Shown here: positions 1 to 10,771 of the stretch, piece by piece
Position numbering within the stretch: position 1 is the first letter of the stretch
How the letters are laid out: each line of letters opens with the position of its first letter
DNA from: Microvelia longipes
Taxonomy: Eukaryota; Arthropoda; Insecta; Hemiptera; Veliidae
Length of the DNA: 64,000 bases
Assembly (NCBI GenBank): GCA_018340805.1
Contig: JACMZG010001870.1
Span: 47,014,309 to 47,078,308 of the forward strand
Reading direction: 5' to 3'
Translations under genes and position numbers: made by a program
Notes under the pieces: generated by a model
Told to the model about the DNA's origin: nothing
Database searches by the model: none
What the model saw: only the letters and a program-made list of their open reading frames with translations

Positions 1-64
1 CTCTGATTGGTCAATCCCCAAAATACTTATGACCTTGGGGATTTTTAAACTAAACGATAGACTG
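1..64. repeat. Truncated copy of a TA-flanked MITE (family A)
   Basis: This is the right end of the element that is complete at 14071-14472, cut off by the window edge. It ends in AAACTAAACGATAGACTG followed by TA, as the full copy does. It lies directly in front of LINE reverse-transcriptase sequence, so it probably inserted into that LINE. Confidence 0.75.
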
Positions 65-70
65 TAGTTC

Positions 71-1225
71 TATGGGGGAAACTATGTATGGGGTGCCTCA
101 AGGCTCGGTCCTTGGGCCTTTACTTTTTATAATTTATGTCAACGACCTCCCCGATAACGGTAATGTGAATCCTAGGTTTGCAGACGATTCCACATAAGTA
201 GTAAAAGGGCTCGATCCCACAGTAAATAAACAAAATATGGAATATAATGTTACTGTAGCTCAATCTTGGTTCATTGCTAACAAATTAACTTTAAATAAAG
301 ATAAGAATCAATTAATAACCTATACCTTAAAGAGTAGTGGCAATAAAAATAATAAAGAGTCAATTAAAATCCTAGGGTTATCAATTGATTGTTCTTTAAT
401 AATAAAAAATAGAGTTGTGGAGTCCAGATATAAGGAAAAAAACAAGTCTCTCCACTGATGTTTAAGTATAATTAAATTGATTGTTCTTTAAATTGGAAAA
501 TTCATATCAATGATATAAGTAGTAAACTCAGTTCTGTTTTGTTTATGCTTTGAAAGCTTAGCCCTACTGTTGATTTGAAAACTTGCAAGCTGGCTTACTA
601 CTCTCATTTCCACTCACGATTATTATACGGCATCAGAGAATGGGGAGCTGCCCCGAGTGCACACAATGTTTTTCTATTGCAAAAAAAACCATTAGAATTA
701 TTACAAAGTCTAAATATGATACAAATTGTGCCAAACTTTTCAAAGAAAATAAGATTTTAACGCTTTATTCAGCATACATTTTTTCAGTTTTACTATACAT
801 TAAAAATAGACACCATGAATTAAATAATAATAAAAATCATAGTTATTCAACTAGATTTTAAACAAATGTAAATATGTCATTCTCCAGACTTAGTAAGTCA
901 AGTCAATCACCGATGGTGAATGGAATCAAATGTTTTAATAAGCTGCCTACTAGTATTGTAGATCTTCCTATGGATTCCTTTAAAAATAATATTAAAAAAA
1001 ATACTGATTGATAAGATAAAGCTTATTGCTGTGTCAATGATTTTCTAAATGACAGTATAGTGTATCCTAAAAAATTGTAAACTGGTACCTTTTTAACTTA
1101 ATAATATCTTATATAATTTTTATTTATTGTAATTTTTTTTACGTTTTAATTTGTATTCATGAATTGATTATTGGTAGGCCTTAGAATGTAAGGCAACCAC
1201 AAGCTTATAATAAATAAATAAATAA
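71..1225 (+). mobile_element. Jockey/CR1-like LINE fragment (reverse transcriptase, decayed)
   Basis: Plus-strand translation gives the RT core [20 protein letters not shown] from position 90, then FADDS in the YADD position at about 180-195, followed by a stop. Further pieces of the RT thumb follow in shifting frames: a WFIANKLTLN block near 265, ILGLSID near 380, and YGIREWG with LLQKK near 620-690. The fragment ends with a 3' tail of TAAA-type repeats near 1205-1225, typical of CR1/Jockey-group elements. Stops and frameshifts make it a dead copy, and the endonuclease half is missing. It occupies the region downstream of golgin exon 1371-1704, so it lies within or beyond the next intron of that gene. 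Confidence 0.85.
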
Positions 1226-1370
1226 GTATAAATATGCCTTGGTGAATAGATGAAATATAGTCATTACTTAATAAATTTCTTGACTATTCTCGTCCCATAT
1301 GGTGTCTTAGTAAATTAATAAGTACTTAATCCAGTATAAATGATGTAAAGTAAAAAGCCATGGACTTTAC

Positions 1371-1704
1371 CGGTTAATAGTTTAGATAATCTTTCAATTT
1401 CCAAATCTTTCTCAGTGATAGCAGACTGCAAAATTTCCACTTCATTAGTTAGGTATAAAACCTGCTCCATTTCCTTGCTTCTTTCTGTCTCAGTAGTGAG
1501 TTTTTGTTGCTCGACGCTACTTCTTAACTCGCTAAGTTGCTGGTTAGAAGTTGTGAGAGATAGGGATAAACGCTCTATTTCACCATCAGCCACTCTCAGT
1601 CTGTCTTCGAGAGCAGACAGGTCGGAGCACGCCTGTGTGTGAGTAGCATTCAGAGTGGAGTAACACGTCTCTAAATACGATGATCTTTCCGTAGCTACTC
1701 GCAA
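1371..1704 (-). CDS. Golgin-like coiled-coil protein (candidate lava lamp), last visible exon
   Basis: This exon is bounded by a 3' splice site (TTACAG) at its high end and a donor (CCG then GTAAAG) at its low end. It has 111 codons plus one base. It starts in phase 0, exactly matching the phase-0 end of exon 2663-7683. The peptide begins LRVATERSSYLETCYSTL, is rich in Leu, Glu and Lys with heptad spacing, and ends IERLSKLLTG. No stop codon occurs in the exon, so the gene continues to lower coordinates or beyond the window. The intron to the next exon would contain the LINE at 71-1225. Confidence 0.88.
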
Positions 1705-1747
1705 CTGTAACGAAAAAGGTAAGCAAGCATAAACAGTTAAAATTATA

Positions 1748-1897
1748 TTACACGCTGTGGCTTTTTAGACACGTTTTTCTTTCTCTGAGAGAGGCATCTT
1801 CAGAGGTGTATTGAAGATTGGCGTTGGAGTTGAGGATAGACCCCATTTGCACTGCGACTAGAAGTCTATTGTACAATTCCAGGGGTGTAGGGGACAT
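1748..1897 (-). CDS. Small ORF of 49 codons behind a TATA/Inr promoter, unrecognised
   Basis: A minus-strand ATG at 1897 opens a frame starting MSPTPLELYNRLLVAVQMGS and ending at TAA (1748-1750). It lies in the golgin intron between exons 2663-7683 and 1371-1704. Local sequence is less AT-rich than the rest of the intron. A well-spaced core promoter lies just upstream (1914-1949), with a 5' leader of about 20 nt. I do not recognise the peptide; it has a hydrophobic stretch (LLVAV) and an acidic/basic C-terminal half. It could be a short independent gene, a remnant of a larger transferred or viral gene, or the first exon of an alternative golgin transcript, because splicing from near its end into exon 1371-1704 would be possible. 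No strong donor is visible, so this is tentative. Confidence 0.4.
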   Translation of the reverse strand: MSPTPLELYNRLLVAVQMGSILNSNANLQYTSEDASLRERKTCLKSHSV

Positions 1898-1913
1898 CGT
1901 GTATAAAAAAGTA

Positions 1914-1949
1914 AACTGAAGATTACAGGAGACGGTTGCTCTATTTATA
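1914..1949 (-). promoter_or_regulatory. Core promoter: TATA box plus insect initiator
   Basis: On the minus strand TATAAATAG occupies 1949-1941 and TCAGTT, an insect-type initiator, occupies 1919-1914. The first T of the TATA box is 32 bases upstream of the A of TCA at 1917, the spacing of real TATA/Inr promoters. The ATG of the small ORF at 1897 follows 20 bases downstream. The match of two elements at the right distance is better than chance, but no transcript evidence is available. Confidence 0.5.
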
Positions 1950-2058
1950 CCTGTCTCGGACCTTGTCAGAGATTAAACGATAAAATTTAAGCCACACACA
2001 GTATGACATAAACCAGTACACAGTTGCAAAGGAGTGTCCTGCCTTATTAATGTGCTGA

Positions 2059-2320
2059 CTATGTGGATTTTAAATCCTCATATCTATTCTCATGAGTACA
2101 GTCATCATCCTCAAAGACAAGGTCAGGCATAAGACAGGTACAAAGTACAACCTTATTCTCCAATCTTCAGTTTAGTCTTGTAGAGCATTCCGTTTTCATC
2201 CAAATCCCTGAAGATTGTTCCAATCCCACAGTGGAAGCAAAATATGTCAGAGTCATCACCTATATTGACATGGTCACCTCTAGACCATCCATCTAGCACC
2301 AATGAAAGTAGTCTAAAATC
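2059..2320 (-). pseudogene. Unrecognised coding fragment with two overlapping frames
   Basis: On the minus strand, 2320-2153 is an open frame of 55 codons containing GWSRGDHVNIGDDSDIFCFH and CGIGTIFRDLDENGMLYKTK. A second frame overlaps its end and runs to a stop at 2059-2061, giving KVVLCTCLMPDLVFEDDDCT and an acidic tail. Amino-acid and base composition look like real protein, unlike the surrounding intron. The frame switch suggests a +1/-1 indel in a once-continuous gene. CxxC pairs could bind metal, but I cannot name a family. It lies upstream of and on the same strand as the 49-codon ORF, an arrangement as compact as a viral or bacterial gene pair. Confidence 0.35.
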
Positions 2321-2662
2321 TCACGAGCACAATAAGTGAAGAACATGAGTAAAAGGGCATAAATTACTTAGGAATGAGTATCACTATCATAGCACAAGGT
2401 TTGAAAAGAATAATATAGCAGAGGAATAGTAATAAATGGGTGATTACAAGGCTAGTGAAAAGGACTTAAAGGTATGCTCTACTCAACAGGTTAAACCTTT
2501 TTACAATTACTTGTTGTTGTAACTTAGACCCCAAATAAGTGAGCTACATACAATTGTTAGAACAAGCGGTTCCCATCTCCATCTCCAATCTATTCCTTAC
2601 TTATAGTTAAAATACCACTCTTTTCTCTTTAAACAACAACAATAAAATTAAATGTATCAAAC

Positions 2663-5600
2663 CTGTTCATGAAGAGTTGAAATCTGTTGCTGAAGTTGGG
2701 CACAAGTAGACTGTAAATTTTCAATACTGGCATCTTTCTCTTGGACGCTCTGCTGAAGATAATCGACCTGAGCACCGTAGAGTTGGTTGTCATTCTCTTT
2801 CACCTTCCTCAACTCACTATTCTCAAAATTAACTCTATCCAAATCCTGTTTCATATTATTTATCTCACTCGTCCATTTTAAACTCTCTTCGTTCTTATTT
2901 TTCAATTCAACTTCAAGGGCTGTAATTTTAGAATTACATTCATCAATATCTTTACTTAGTTTATCTAACTGAGCTTGTTTAGCTGATTTTTCACAAATTA
3001 AATGAGCATTTTCTTCTTCCTTATTCAATAAAATATTTTGATGATTCAATTCTTTTTCGCGCATTTGTTCTTCATAATATCTTCGCAAAGATTCCATCTC
3101 GTTCTTCGCTTCGAATTGAGTCGTCTCGTTCATTTTACTTTCGTTTTTAATTCTTTCTAATTCGTTTGAGTGAAATTTTCTAAATTCGTCAAATTCGAAC
3201 TGTATTTTTTGTAAATCATCGCTTCGTTGATTCAAAGACATTTCGTATTCCCTTAATTTTGCCGATAACTCCTGGTTGTTTGCAAACATCTGACCTTTTT
3301 CAGACTCTACATTAGAACTTAACAACCTAATCTGTTCACTTAATTGTAAAATTTGCTGATTTAGCGAATCAATTTCCTTTTCTTTTTCAGCAATTTTTAT
3401 ATTTAAATTATAAACTTCTTCCTTACCTCCACTTAATTCTTCAATCTTTTTAATTAAATTTGAATTTTCATCTTCTAATTTTGACACAGTTGTTTTCAAA
3501 GAGTCATATGTAATAGAATCTGCATGTTGTTCGGTTGCATGTAGAGCATAATTTTTGGATTCTTGAAAAGTAGGGAGATTAATTGGTAGGGGATCTTCAA
3601 ATTGTTGTTGAATTGATGAAAATGGATCATTTTGATCCGAGAAAAACCCTCTGAAAACTGGAGGAGATGCAGCTACGACACTTTCCTTTTGCTTATCAAT
3701 CGGAATAGGAGCAGAGGAATTTTCAGGCCCCATATTGAAAAACTGTGATGCTCCTTGGTCATTAGAAGCCATATTAAACATTTGAGTTTTATTTTCAAAA
3801 GTTTGAGAAGGCTCTGCATTTGCACTGAAAACGGAACAAGCAGGAGCTTCTGATTTACTTCCAAACTTTTGATTCATTTCTTCTCTTAAAGATTCCAAAT
3901 CATTTATCGCTGAATCTTTACAAGATTCTAGCATCTTCATATCAGCTTTTAGCATTTCAACTTCGGCGACTTTGATCTCATAAGATGACAAAATACTGCT
4001 GTTATCCTGGGAAAGTGATTGAATAACACCCTGCAATCTTTCCACCTCACTGCTCAACTGCATCTGCTCATTTTGCATTTCTTGAACTTGCTGAACAGCT
4101 AGATCCAACTGGGAAAGCTTTTCCTTCAAGGAACTTATCTCATCATCTTTATCCCCACATTGACGTCCAAATTCTTCTCTCTCTCGAATCAAAATTTCTT
4201 TGAATTTACTTATTTCATCAACAAATGACTTAATTTCATTCTCCTTCGACTCCAAATTTGATTTCAATAGCTCATAGTCATTCTTATTTTCCTTACCACA
4301 ATTAACTTCATTACTTAGAGTATTAAATTTCAGAATACAAGCTTGATATTCTTCATTAACTTTACTCAACTCCGCCTCCAAGTTATTCTTCTCCAGAGTC
4401 AACTGTTCTACCAGTTTAATCCTATTTTGAGTCTCCGTTCTTTCATTTTCAAGGATTACTTTCAATTCTTCATTATTAGTTGTTCTTTCTTTCAAAATTT
4501 TATTTTCTTCCTTGATATTATTCAACTCGACTAATAAATTATTATTAGCTTGTTTTTCGTCTTTCAAAGAAGAAATAATTTGCATTAGCTCTTCATTTTC
4601 AGTCTCTAAGAAAGTTATTTTATCTTCTAATTGTGAATCTGTTTTAGTTTCAGGTTCTTTCATGACCGATTTCGGTTTATTTTCACTCTCTGCCCAATCA
4701 AAACTTTGTAACTGATTCTTCAACTCAGCACAATTTCTCTGCCAAACTTGAACTTCAATATCTTGCCTTTCCTTCATTTCAATTAACTGATTATTGGCAG
4801 ATGTTAAAGTTTCGACTCGTTTCATTAACCGCTCTCTTTCCGTTTTAACCGAACCGATCTCATTTTGCAATTCTTTATTTTTCTTTTCCATTTCATCTAC
4901 TTGTGACCTCATTTCTTCTTGTAAAGCAAAGCTCAGATCATCAAACCCTGCATTCTTATTCTTTGATTCTTCTTTAGCTTTTAATTCCTTAACTTTAGCA
5001 ACAAGTTTAGAACACTTAATTTTAACAGTTTTAATCTCATCTAACAAAGAAGAATTCTCTGATTTTAACTTTTCAATCTCATTCTCTAATTGCTTAGTTT
5101 TGGATTCAGAGTTTTGATATTCCTCTTCTAGTTTAGCTTCCGATGGATTCCAACCCCATCCATCATCATGAAATTCATCAGTGGAAACAGATTCTGCTTG
5201 GCCCTCCCAAGTGAACACTTTAATTTCTTCATTACTACTTTGCTGGGGAGGAGCACTCGACTGAGATTGTTCAGCCACAATCTGAGCAGCAGAAACAACC
5301 TGATCAACCTCCTGAGCAACACTACCCTGTATAACCCTGATTAGATCCTCCTTCTCGACCTGAAGCTCTCTCAGTCTCTGTTCATACTCTTTCTTCAATT
5401 CCTCCACCTCCCTTCCTATCTGATCAGACTTATCATCTCCCACCTGACAACCCAACTGACTCTGCAAACTACTGATCTCATTACTGGCTACATCCAATTC
5501 TTTTAATTTACAGTCCAGTTCAGTTTTTAAACTCTCAGACTCGACCTCGTAGCGTTGCAGCTGGCACCTAAGTTCTCCGCAGTTACCTTCCAACTCAGTC

Positions 5601-7683
5601 AGTTTGCCAACGAGTTCATTCCTTTCAGCACTGATCCTAACTAATTCCTGATTCCTAAATTCGATTTGAGCCATCACTTGCTTCAACTCTTCATTCAACA
5701 TCTCGATCTGATCTAAAGTTGTATTATAAGCAGTTTTAATATCACTCAACTCCGTCTCCAGCTCAGAGACCTTTGTTTCACTTAATTTTTTACTGGTTTC
5801 CAAATTTTCATTGAACTTAATCAATTCCTCGTTAGAAGCTTTTAAAATTTCAATATCCTGAGTCAATTCGTTAATTTTAAAATTCAAACTCTTTTCAATC
5901 TCTTCGAATTTGGCTAATTTTTGTTGAGTTTCATGTCTGTAGTGTTCAAAATTACTACTGATGTTAGCAGCTTGATTCAATTTCTCGCCTAGCTGGTGAG
6001 CTTTTTGTTCCATTGACTTCTGTCTCTCATCGATAGAGCTCTGTAAGATTTCAACTCTACTTTTCATTTCCTCTAAATCATTCTCTAACTTAGCAATATA
6101 ATCATCTTTCTCCTTCATCTTTTCCATAGTAGACTCAAAACTCTGTGTGACTTCAGCTAACTGGTCTGTCAAAATCAAAATCTCATTTTTGCTCAAATTC
6201 ATTTCAGTCTCTATATTAGTCAATAATCCGTCCTTCTTATTGTACTCCTCGACATATAGTTCCTGGATTTTATTCATTTGGACTTCGTTAGAAGCTAAAT
6301 CATGTTTGAGGTTATTGATTTCTTTCTCGAAATGAGTGATGATCTCTTCCTTCTTGGTAATAACTTCCCGACTGTTATTCAGTTCACTTTCTAAAGCTTT
6401 TACTTTTTCTCCGAGCTCATTCTTTTCAGATAATTGAGCCCCTAAACTTTCCTTTTCTATCAACAGTTCGTCAACCCTGACTCTCAATTCCTGCACAAAT
6501 CTTCTCTCTTGCTCCAGCTGCTCTCTCGCATCTCCTCGGTCCATTTGCTTTGTTAAATCCTCAATAGTCAACCCCAATTCATTGATTATCTTTACTTTAT
6601 TTTCCAACTCATCGTTCAAATGAAGTATCCTTTGGTTCAAAGATTCGATTATTTCATCTTTGCTCATTTTCTCATCAACACAGTGTATTTCCATTAGATT
6701 TTCATTTAATTTAGATTCTAGCATTAAATTTTCCTCCTTGAGGTGTTTGATTTCTGTTTCTTTTTCAACTATTTCACACTGAGATTCAGTCCGCACCCTT
6801 TGAATGACTTTACTCTTGGCCGATTGCTGCTCCATTAATCTCTGTATGATAATTTCTTTTTCAGAGAGTAAATTTTTCATGGACTCAACAACGTCTGAAT
6901 CTAGCTGAACATTTTCCAATTTAATCTTATACTCACCAAGAGCATTTTCCAAATCCATTTTATCATTTTCATTCTGCTGTAGTTTCTCAGTTAATTCAGT
7001 AACTTTATCTTCCAATTCTTTACACAGTTTCACTTTAATCTTAAGATTAGCAGCTAATTTCTTCAATTTATGAGTCTGATCATCAGCCTTTGATTGTTCC
7101 TGACTAGATTTTCCATTCTGATGTTCACCAAGCTTTTTGTTGGTTTCATTTAATTCTTTAAGTAATAATTCATTCTTACTAACGTATTCCTTTAAGTTAG
7201 ACTCTTTTTCTTTCAACTCGTGAATCAAATCATCAGACTTAGAATTCATTGTATCAAGTTGAGTTTGCAATGAGATAACTTTATCCGCAAGTGTTTCCTT
7301 GTCCTCTTCAACCTTCCTTACAGTTTCTTCTATTCGCGAGTACTTCTCTTTCCATTCCTCCAACAAATCTTTCAGATCCTGAGTGTCGTAGCTGAACGAA
7401 AACTCTCCGTCTTTAATATTTCGAATTTCGTCTTCTTTCTGTTCAATAATAGTTCTCAATTCTTTAACAGTTTCGTCCTGTTGTTTGACATGCTTCTTCA
7501 AGTTGTCCATTTCTTTAGACATCTTATCACTCTGAGCACGGTCTTCAGATTCTAGTTTTTCCTCAAGTTCGGCAGCTTTAAACTCGGAAGATATTTTAGA
7601 CTGTTCCATCGACTCCAGAGATTCTTTTAACATTTTAATAGTATCTTCTTTTTCTTCTAACTTGGAACTAAGTTCAGCATACT
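2663..7683 (-). CDS. Golgin-like giant coiled-coil protein (candidate lava lamp), main exon
   Basis: This single 5,021-nt exon carries two bases completing a split codon plus 1,673 codons. It begins after CTTTCAG (YAELSSKLEEKEDTIKML) and ends LHEQ at a CAG/GTTTGA donor. Almost the whole length is heptad-type Leu/Glu/Lys/Gln sequence with no catalytic domain or membrane segment, as in tethering golgins. Two non-helical islands interrupt it: an acidic-aromatic stretch with DDGWGWNPSEAKLEEEY at about 5,105-5,165, and a Pro/Phe/Ser-rich linker (3,500-3,860) containing FRGFFSDQNDPFSS, where DPF resembles adaptor-binding motifs. The size and the WGW island make me favour the insect Golgi protein lava lamp (lva), which links Golgi membranes to spectrin and dynein in Drosophila. 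Other large coiled-coil proteins cannot be excluded without a search. Exon phase agrees with both neighbours (13390-13492 and 1371-1704). Confidence 0.9.
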
Positions 7684-8202
7684 CTGAAAGAAATAATAAT
7701 AAACAAGTAATACAAAATGCTTCACTAGCACTTTATCGTAAATTCATGCATTCCCTAATCATACTATAAACTGACAATCATCATATAAGTTACTCTATTC
7801 AATACTTGTATCTACCAACCAGTAAATTTGGAACGTAGACTAGATTTTTTAAAAAATCCAACAACCAAATACATTTTTTTATCAAAATAAAACAAATATT
7901 TTTTTTGTTTTATTACTAAAAAAAAACTCATTTTTTTAAGTATAACTACACTTAATTACAAATAAATCTGCATAGTATAATATTTATTAAAAATGTATAT
8001 ATTATGTAAAATTTTTGTATTATAATTAATGTTAAGCATGACCATTGTTAAGCTCTTATTAGAATATTTTGTACAAGAGTTACAGGCTATTGCCTTTTTC
8101 TTGTTTAATAAAAAAAAAATAATAATTTGAGTTTTGAATGCATGCATTACCTTTTATAACAACAGCCTTTGAACTTGACCAAGGAGTAAATACTTTAAAT
8201 TA

Positions 8203-8463
8203 AGTATCACATACTCAAGCTTGGTTTTTAATTTTATAAAGACATTTTGCAATATTTATATATTTGCATTAAAAGCAGTGACATGTGAGGTTTTTATAGA
8301 AAGTAATAAAAATTTAGCAATAGAGAAACAGAGAAAAAGGTAAGTGAATCACATACTCAGCTTGGTTTTTTAATTTTTATAAAGACATTTTGCATATTTA
8401 TATATTGCATAAAGCAGTGACATGTGAGGTTTTTATAGAAGTAGAAATTAGCAATAGAGAACA
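8203..8463. repeat. Direct duplication of about 120-140 bp with many indels
   Basis: The segment 8203-8343 is repeated at 8346-8463. Both copies contain CACATACTC..GCTTGG, AAAGACATTTTGCA and GTGACATGTGAGGTTTTTAT. They differ mainly by single-base insertions and deletions in short homopolymers rather than by substitutions. That pattern suggests an assembly join or uncorrected long reads as much as a genuine duplication. It ends right beside the orphan exon 8494-8583. Confidence 0.7.
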
Positions 8464-8493
8464 GGGACTCCTGGTTCTATTGCCTGCACTCAC

Positions 8494-8583
8494 TAGATCA
8501 CTTTCCAAGCTCTTCAAAGCCGCCTCCATTTCATTTATCTTCTCCTTGTTCTTAACTGACGACTCTGAAGGAACATCATTCAT
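8494..8583 (-). CDS. Orphan Met-starting coiled-coil exon, possible first exon of the golgin
   Basis: A minus-strand ATG at 8583 opens 30 codons, MNDVPSESSVKNKEKINEME then AALKSLESDL, ending exactly at a consensus donor GTGAGT (8493-8488). The peptide is charged and helical like the golgin. It lies between exons 13390-13492 and 2663-7683, but its 3' end is phase 0 while exon 2663-7683 needs one carried base, so it cannot be used there without an unusual acceptor. It is phase-compatible with exon 28384-28529, the first exon I can find and one that lacks an upstream partner. It may be the true start of the gene moved by rearrangement or misassembly, an alternative start, or an exon of something else. 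A CAG acceptor at 8565-8567 would also allow internal-exon use. Confidence 0.5.
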
Positions 8584-9302
8584 AAATTACCCAAAATAAA
8601 AGAACAATAAAACACTAAGAAACTTAAAGAACATTCCAAAACTCTCCTCTTAACTTTTAAATTACTTGAGGTGAATTGTTCAACCAAAGCTAAACAGTGG
8701 GCCGAATTACATCATGTCGTGGATTATATATTTTTTATCTCTCCAGACTGGTGTATATATTGTAAAAGTTTTATTGTCTATGTTGTTTAGGAGTAAGATG
8801 TGAGCAACTTTTCCACTCCCAAGGGAGTAAAAAAATAAGTAACGTTTTTCTCCCTTCAGGAGAAATTGGGACATGCATGCCAAATTCTATAATAACGACA
8901 TACGGCTAAAATCCAGATTGACAATGTGGACCGTTCGCGAGGCGGCCATGTGCGCCAAAATCTCAATTGCTTTCAACCTCATTTTTAAATAAAAAATCCC
9001 TCTTTAAGTAAAAGAAAAAAAGTTCCCTTACTCTGGCAAACACTGAGTCATGGTTAATCTTTTGGAATTTTATTATTTTTTTTATTTGATAATCGTATTT
9101 ATTGATTTTATTTTTAAAAATTATTTAGTGTTATTTTTAAGTAAGTGGGACATATTGTTTGAGTCCTTTATAAATTTCTATCTACCTATAGTGTTGCAGT
9201 TATTTGTTTCGGGAAAGGTATGAAATTAAGTGAAAGTTAATAGTTTGTTGATTAACGTAATGCAGCATTGGAGTCCATAATAGTTCCTATGGGATAAAAG
9301 AA
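8584..9302. promoter_or_regulatory. Possible divergent promoter region
   Basis: This stretch separates a minus-strand Met exon (8494-8583) from a plus-strand ORF (9303-9542). It includes a patch richer in G and C around 8,925-8,970 (CGTTCGCGAGGCGGCCATG), unusual in this intron. I see no clear TATA box, so assignment as a bidirectional promoter rests only on the head-to-head layout. Confidence 0.25.
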
Positions 9303-9542
9303 ATGCTGTCTTTGTGGTTGACAGACCCCAGACCCTGCCGCTGTACTCAAATAGCAAAGAAATCCTTGAACAAATACATCAGATGTCCATTGCGTCAAAT
9401 ATATGCACTCAGATTCTATACTTACAACGCCGCAATAATTGATGATTTAGAACCAGATTGGAATAAACGAATCGATACTCGAATCAGAGTAAATAATGGC
9501 ACAAATGAGGGGATAATAGTAAGCGACGCAGGTTACAAATAG
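9303..9542 (+). CDS. Unrecognised ORF with mitochondrial-presequence-like N terminus
   Basis: This plus-strand frame of 79 codons starts MLSLWLTDPRPCRCTQIAKK and continues with a run rich in Arg, Lys and Leu and poor in acidic residues up to about residue 40 (LRQIYALRFYT). It then turns acidic (YNAAIIDDLEPDWNKRIDTR). That change resembles a mitochondrial targeting peptide followed by a mature protein. Possible donors lie at AGA/GTAAAT (after residue TRIR) and CAG/GTTACA near the end, so it may be a first coding exon rather than a whole gene. It is head to head with the exon at 8494-8583. I do not recognise the protein. A chance ORF cannot be excluded, but the composition is unlike translated AT-rich intron. 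Confidence 0.4.
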   Translation: MLSLWLTDPRPCRCTQIAKKSLNKYIRCPLRQIYALRFYTYNAAIIDDLEPDWNKRIDTRIRVNNGTNEGIIVSDAGYK

Positions 9543-9809
9543 TTAGCAAACCAAGTGTATGCTCTTTTTTAATGATTTTATTTTAACGAAAAAGGCGTTA
9601 ATTTTTGTTAGTATGCCAAGGGTGGCATAAAGGGTTTTGGAGGAGGGGGAGAAAGTCGTTGTCCTGTCTGAAACCATATAGAATTCTTTCCCTCACAGAT
9701 TTGGCGCGCTGTCAAGTTGATTTTAAGCCGTGTGTCGTATTATATATTGATCCAAACCATTTTCAGGGTTTTATGGTTTTTTGTAAATGTTTTCATGTTG
9801 CGTTGTGAT

Positions 9810-10014
9810 TTTTGTACTAGGTTTTAACTCTCTAGAATATATACACTGAAAGCTACGATTTCAACAGACACACGTATATAGACAGACAACTTTGCAAAAA
9901 TCAGTCAGGTAAACTTAAAGACACCTGAAACGGATAATTTAGATGTAAACCTGGTTTCGGATTTTTTTACAATATTTCTCCTATATACCTACAGCAGAAA
10001 TAAGGAAAATTAAC
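9810..10014. repeat. End fragment of TIR element family C
   Basis: It shares the modules ACACCTGAAACGGATAAT, GGTTTCGGATTTTTTT and CTATATACCTA followed by an AGGAAAA run with the right ends at 27,700-27,887 and 32,520-32,722. It is a partial copy of the inverted-repeat family described at 27055-27887. Confidence 0.6.
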
Positions 10015-10095
10015 CATTTTTACCCTTGGTTCCAAGGTTATTTTTCTCACACTTGGTTCCAAGGTTATTTTTCTCACACTTGGTTCCAAGGTTAT
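10010..10095. repeat. 27-bp tandem repeat, three copies
   Basis: Three near-identical units beginning CTTGGTTCCAAGGTTATTTT lie head to tail. Each unit contains the palindrome TTGGTTCCAA. Being a multiple of three, the array creates a spurious repeated peptide (ITLEPSVRK) on the minus strand. Confidence 0.85.
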
Positions 10096-10613
10096 TGCAA
10101 GTGTTTTAACTTGTAAGGTTGGTAACACTTGCAACACGGCATTATAATGAATCATAAAGCAAGGAAAAGTCAAAATATGAAAAGAGTACTAAAGAAGAGA
10201 ACTTTAATTTACTTCAAAAAACATAAATTAAAAACTAAAAATGAAAAACAAATTTAAAATAAAATAAAACAAATTTAAAATAAAATAAAATAAAACACAA
10301 ATTTAAAATAAAATATATTAAAGAGATAATGGCCTAATACAGTAAGTTTGAAGTTATAGAATACTGACAGTATGTATCAACAAGCAACATGCATTAATGA
10401 ACATTTAGCTCCCGTGCACATGTAGCTCCCATGCAAATGTAAGTTAAGCAAGTAATCACACTTCCATTAAGCAGGGATAAAGCTCCAATTTAACTATCAT
10501 TATTAAATTAATATTATCAAATGGATTTACTATTCCGGTATCATTCTCCTTTAAGTTAGTCTATTTTTATTGTCCACAAAAGGTGAATTATTCTTGACTA
10601 TAAATAGATACTT

Positions 10614-10771
10614 CATTCACACAAAGGGTTTGAAAGGGGGTTTAACCCCCCATGCAGCTAGCAGGGTTGAATCTCTAGGTCTATAGGTTAAAAAATAACG
10701 TGTGAACAGTTGGGGTTGAATCCCTAAGTGGCAGGGGTTTAACCCCTGCCAAACCCCGGGTGTGAACGAAG
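10614..10771. repeat. Small palindromic MITE-like element
   Basis: The left end TTCACACAAAGGGTTTG mirrors the right end CAAACCCCGGGTGTGAA, and GGGGTTTAACCCC motifs occur near both ends. The length is about 155 bp with no coding content. A related scrap may be at 49,978-50,020 (TTCAAACCCCTGTCAAACCC). The superfamily is not assignable from this alone. Confidence 0.55.

Noticed and set aside
2787..6335. Plus-strand ORFs of 60-107 codons across the big exon
   Set aside because: They are antisense shadows of Glu/Lys-rich coiled coil, giving Ser/Phe/Leu-rich peptides.
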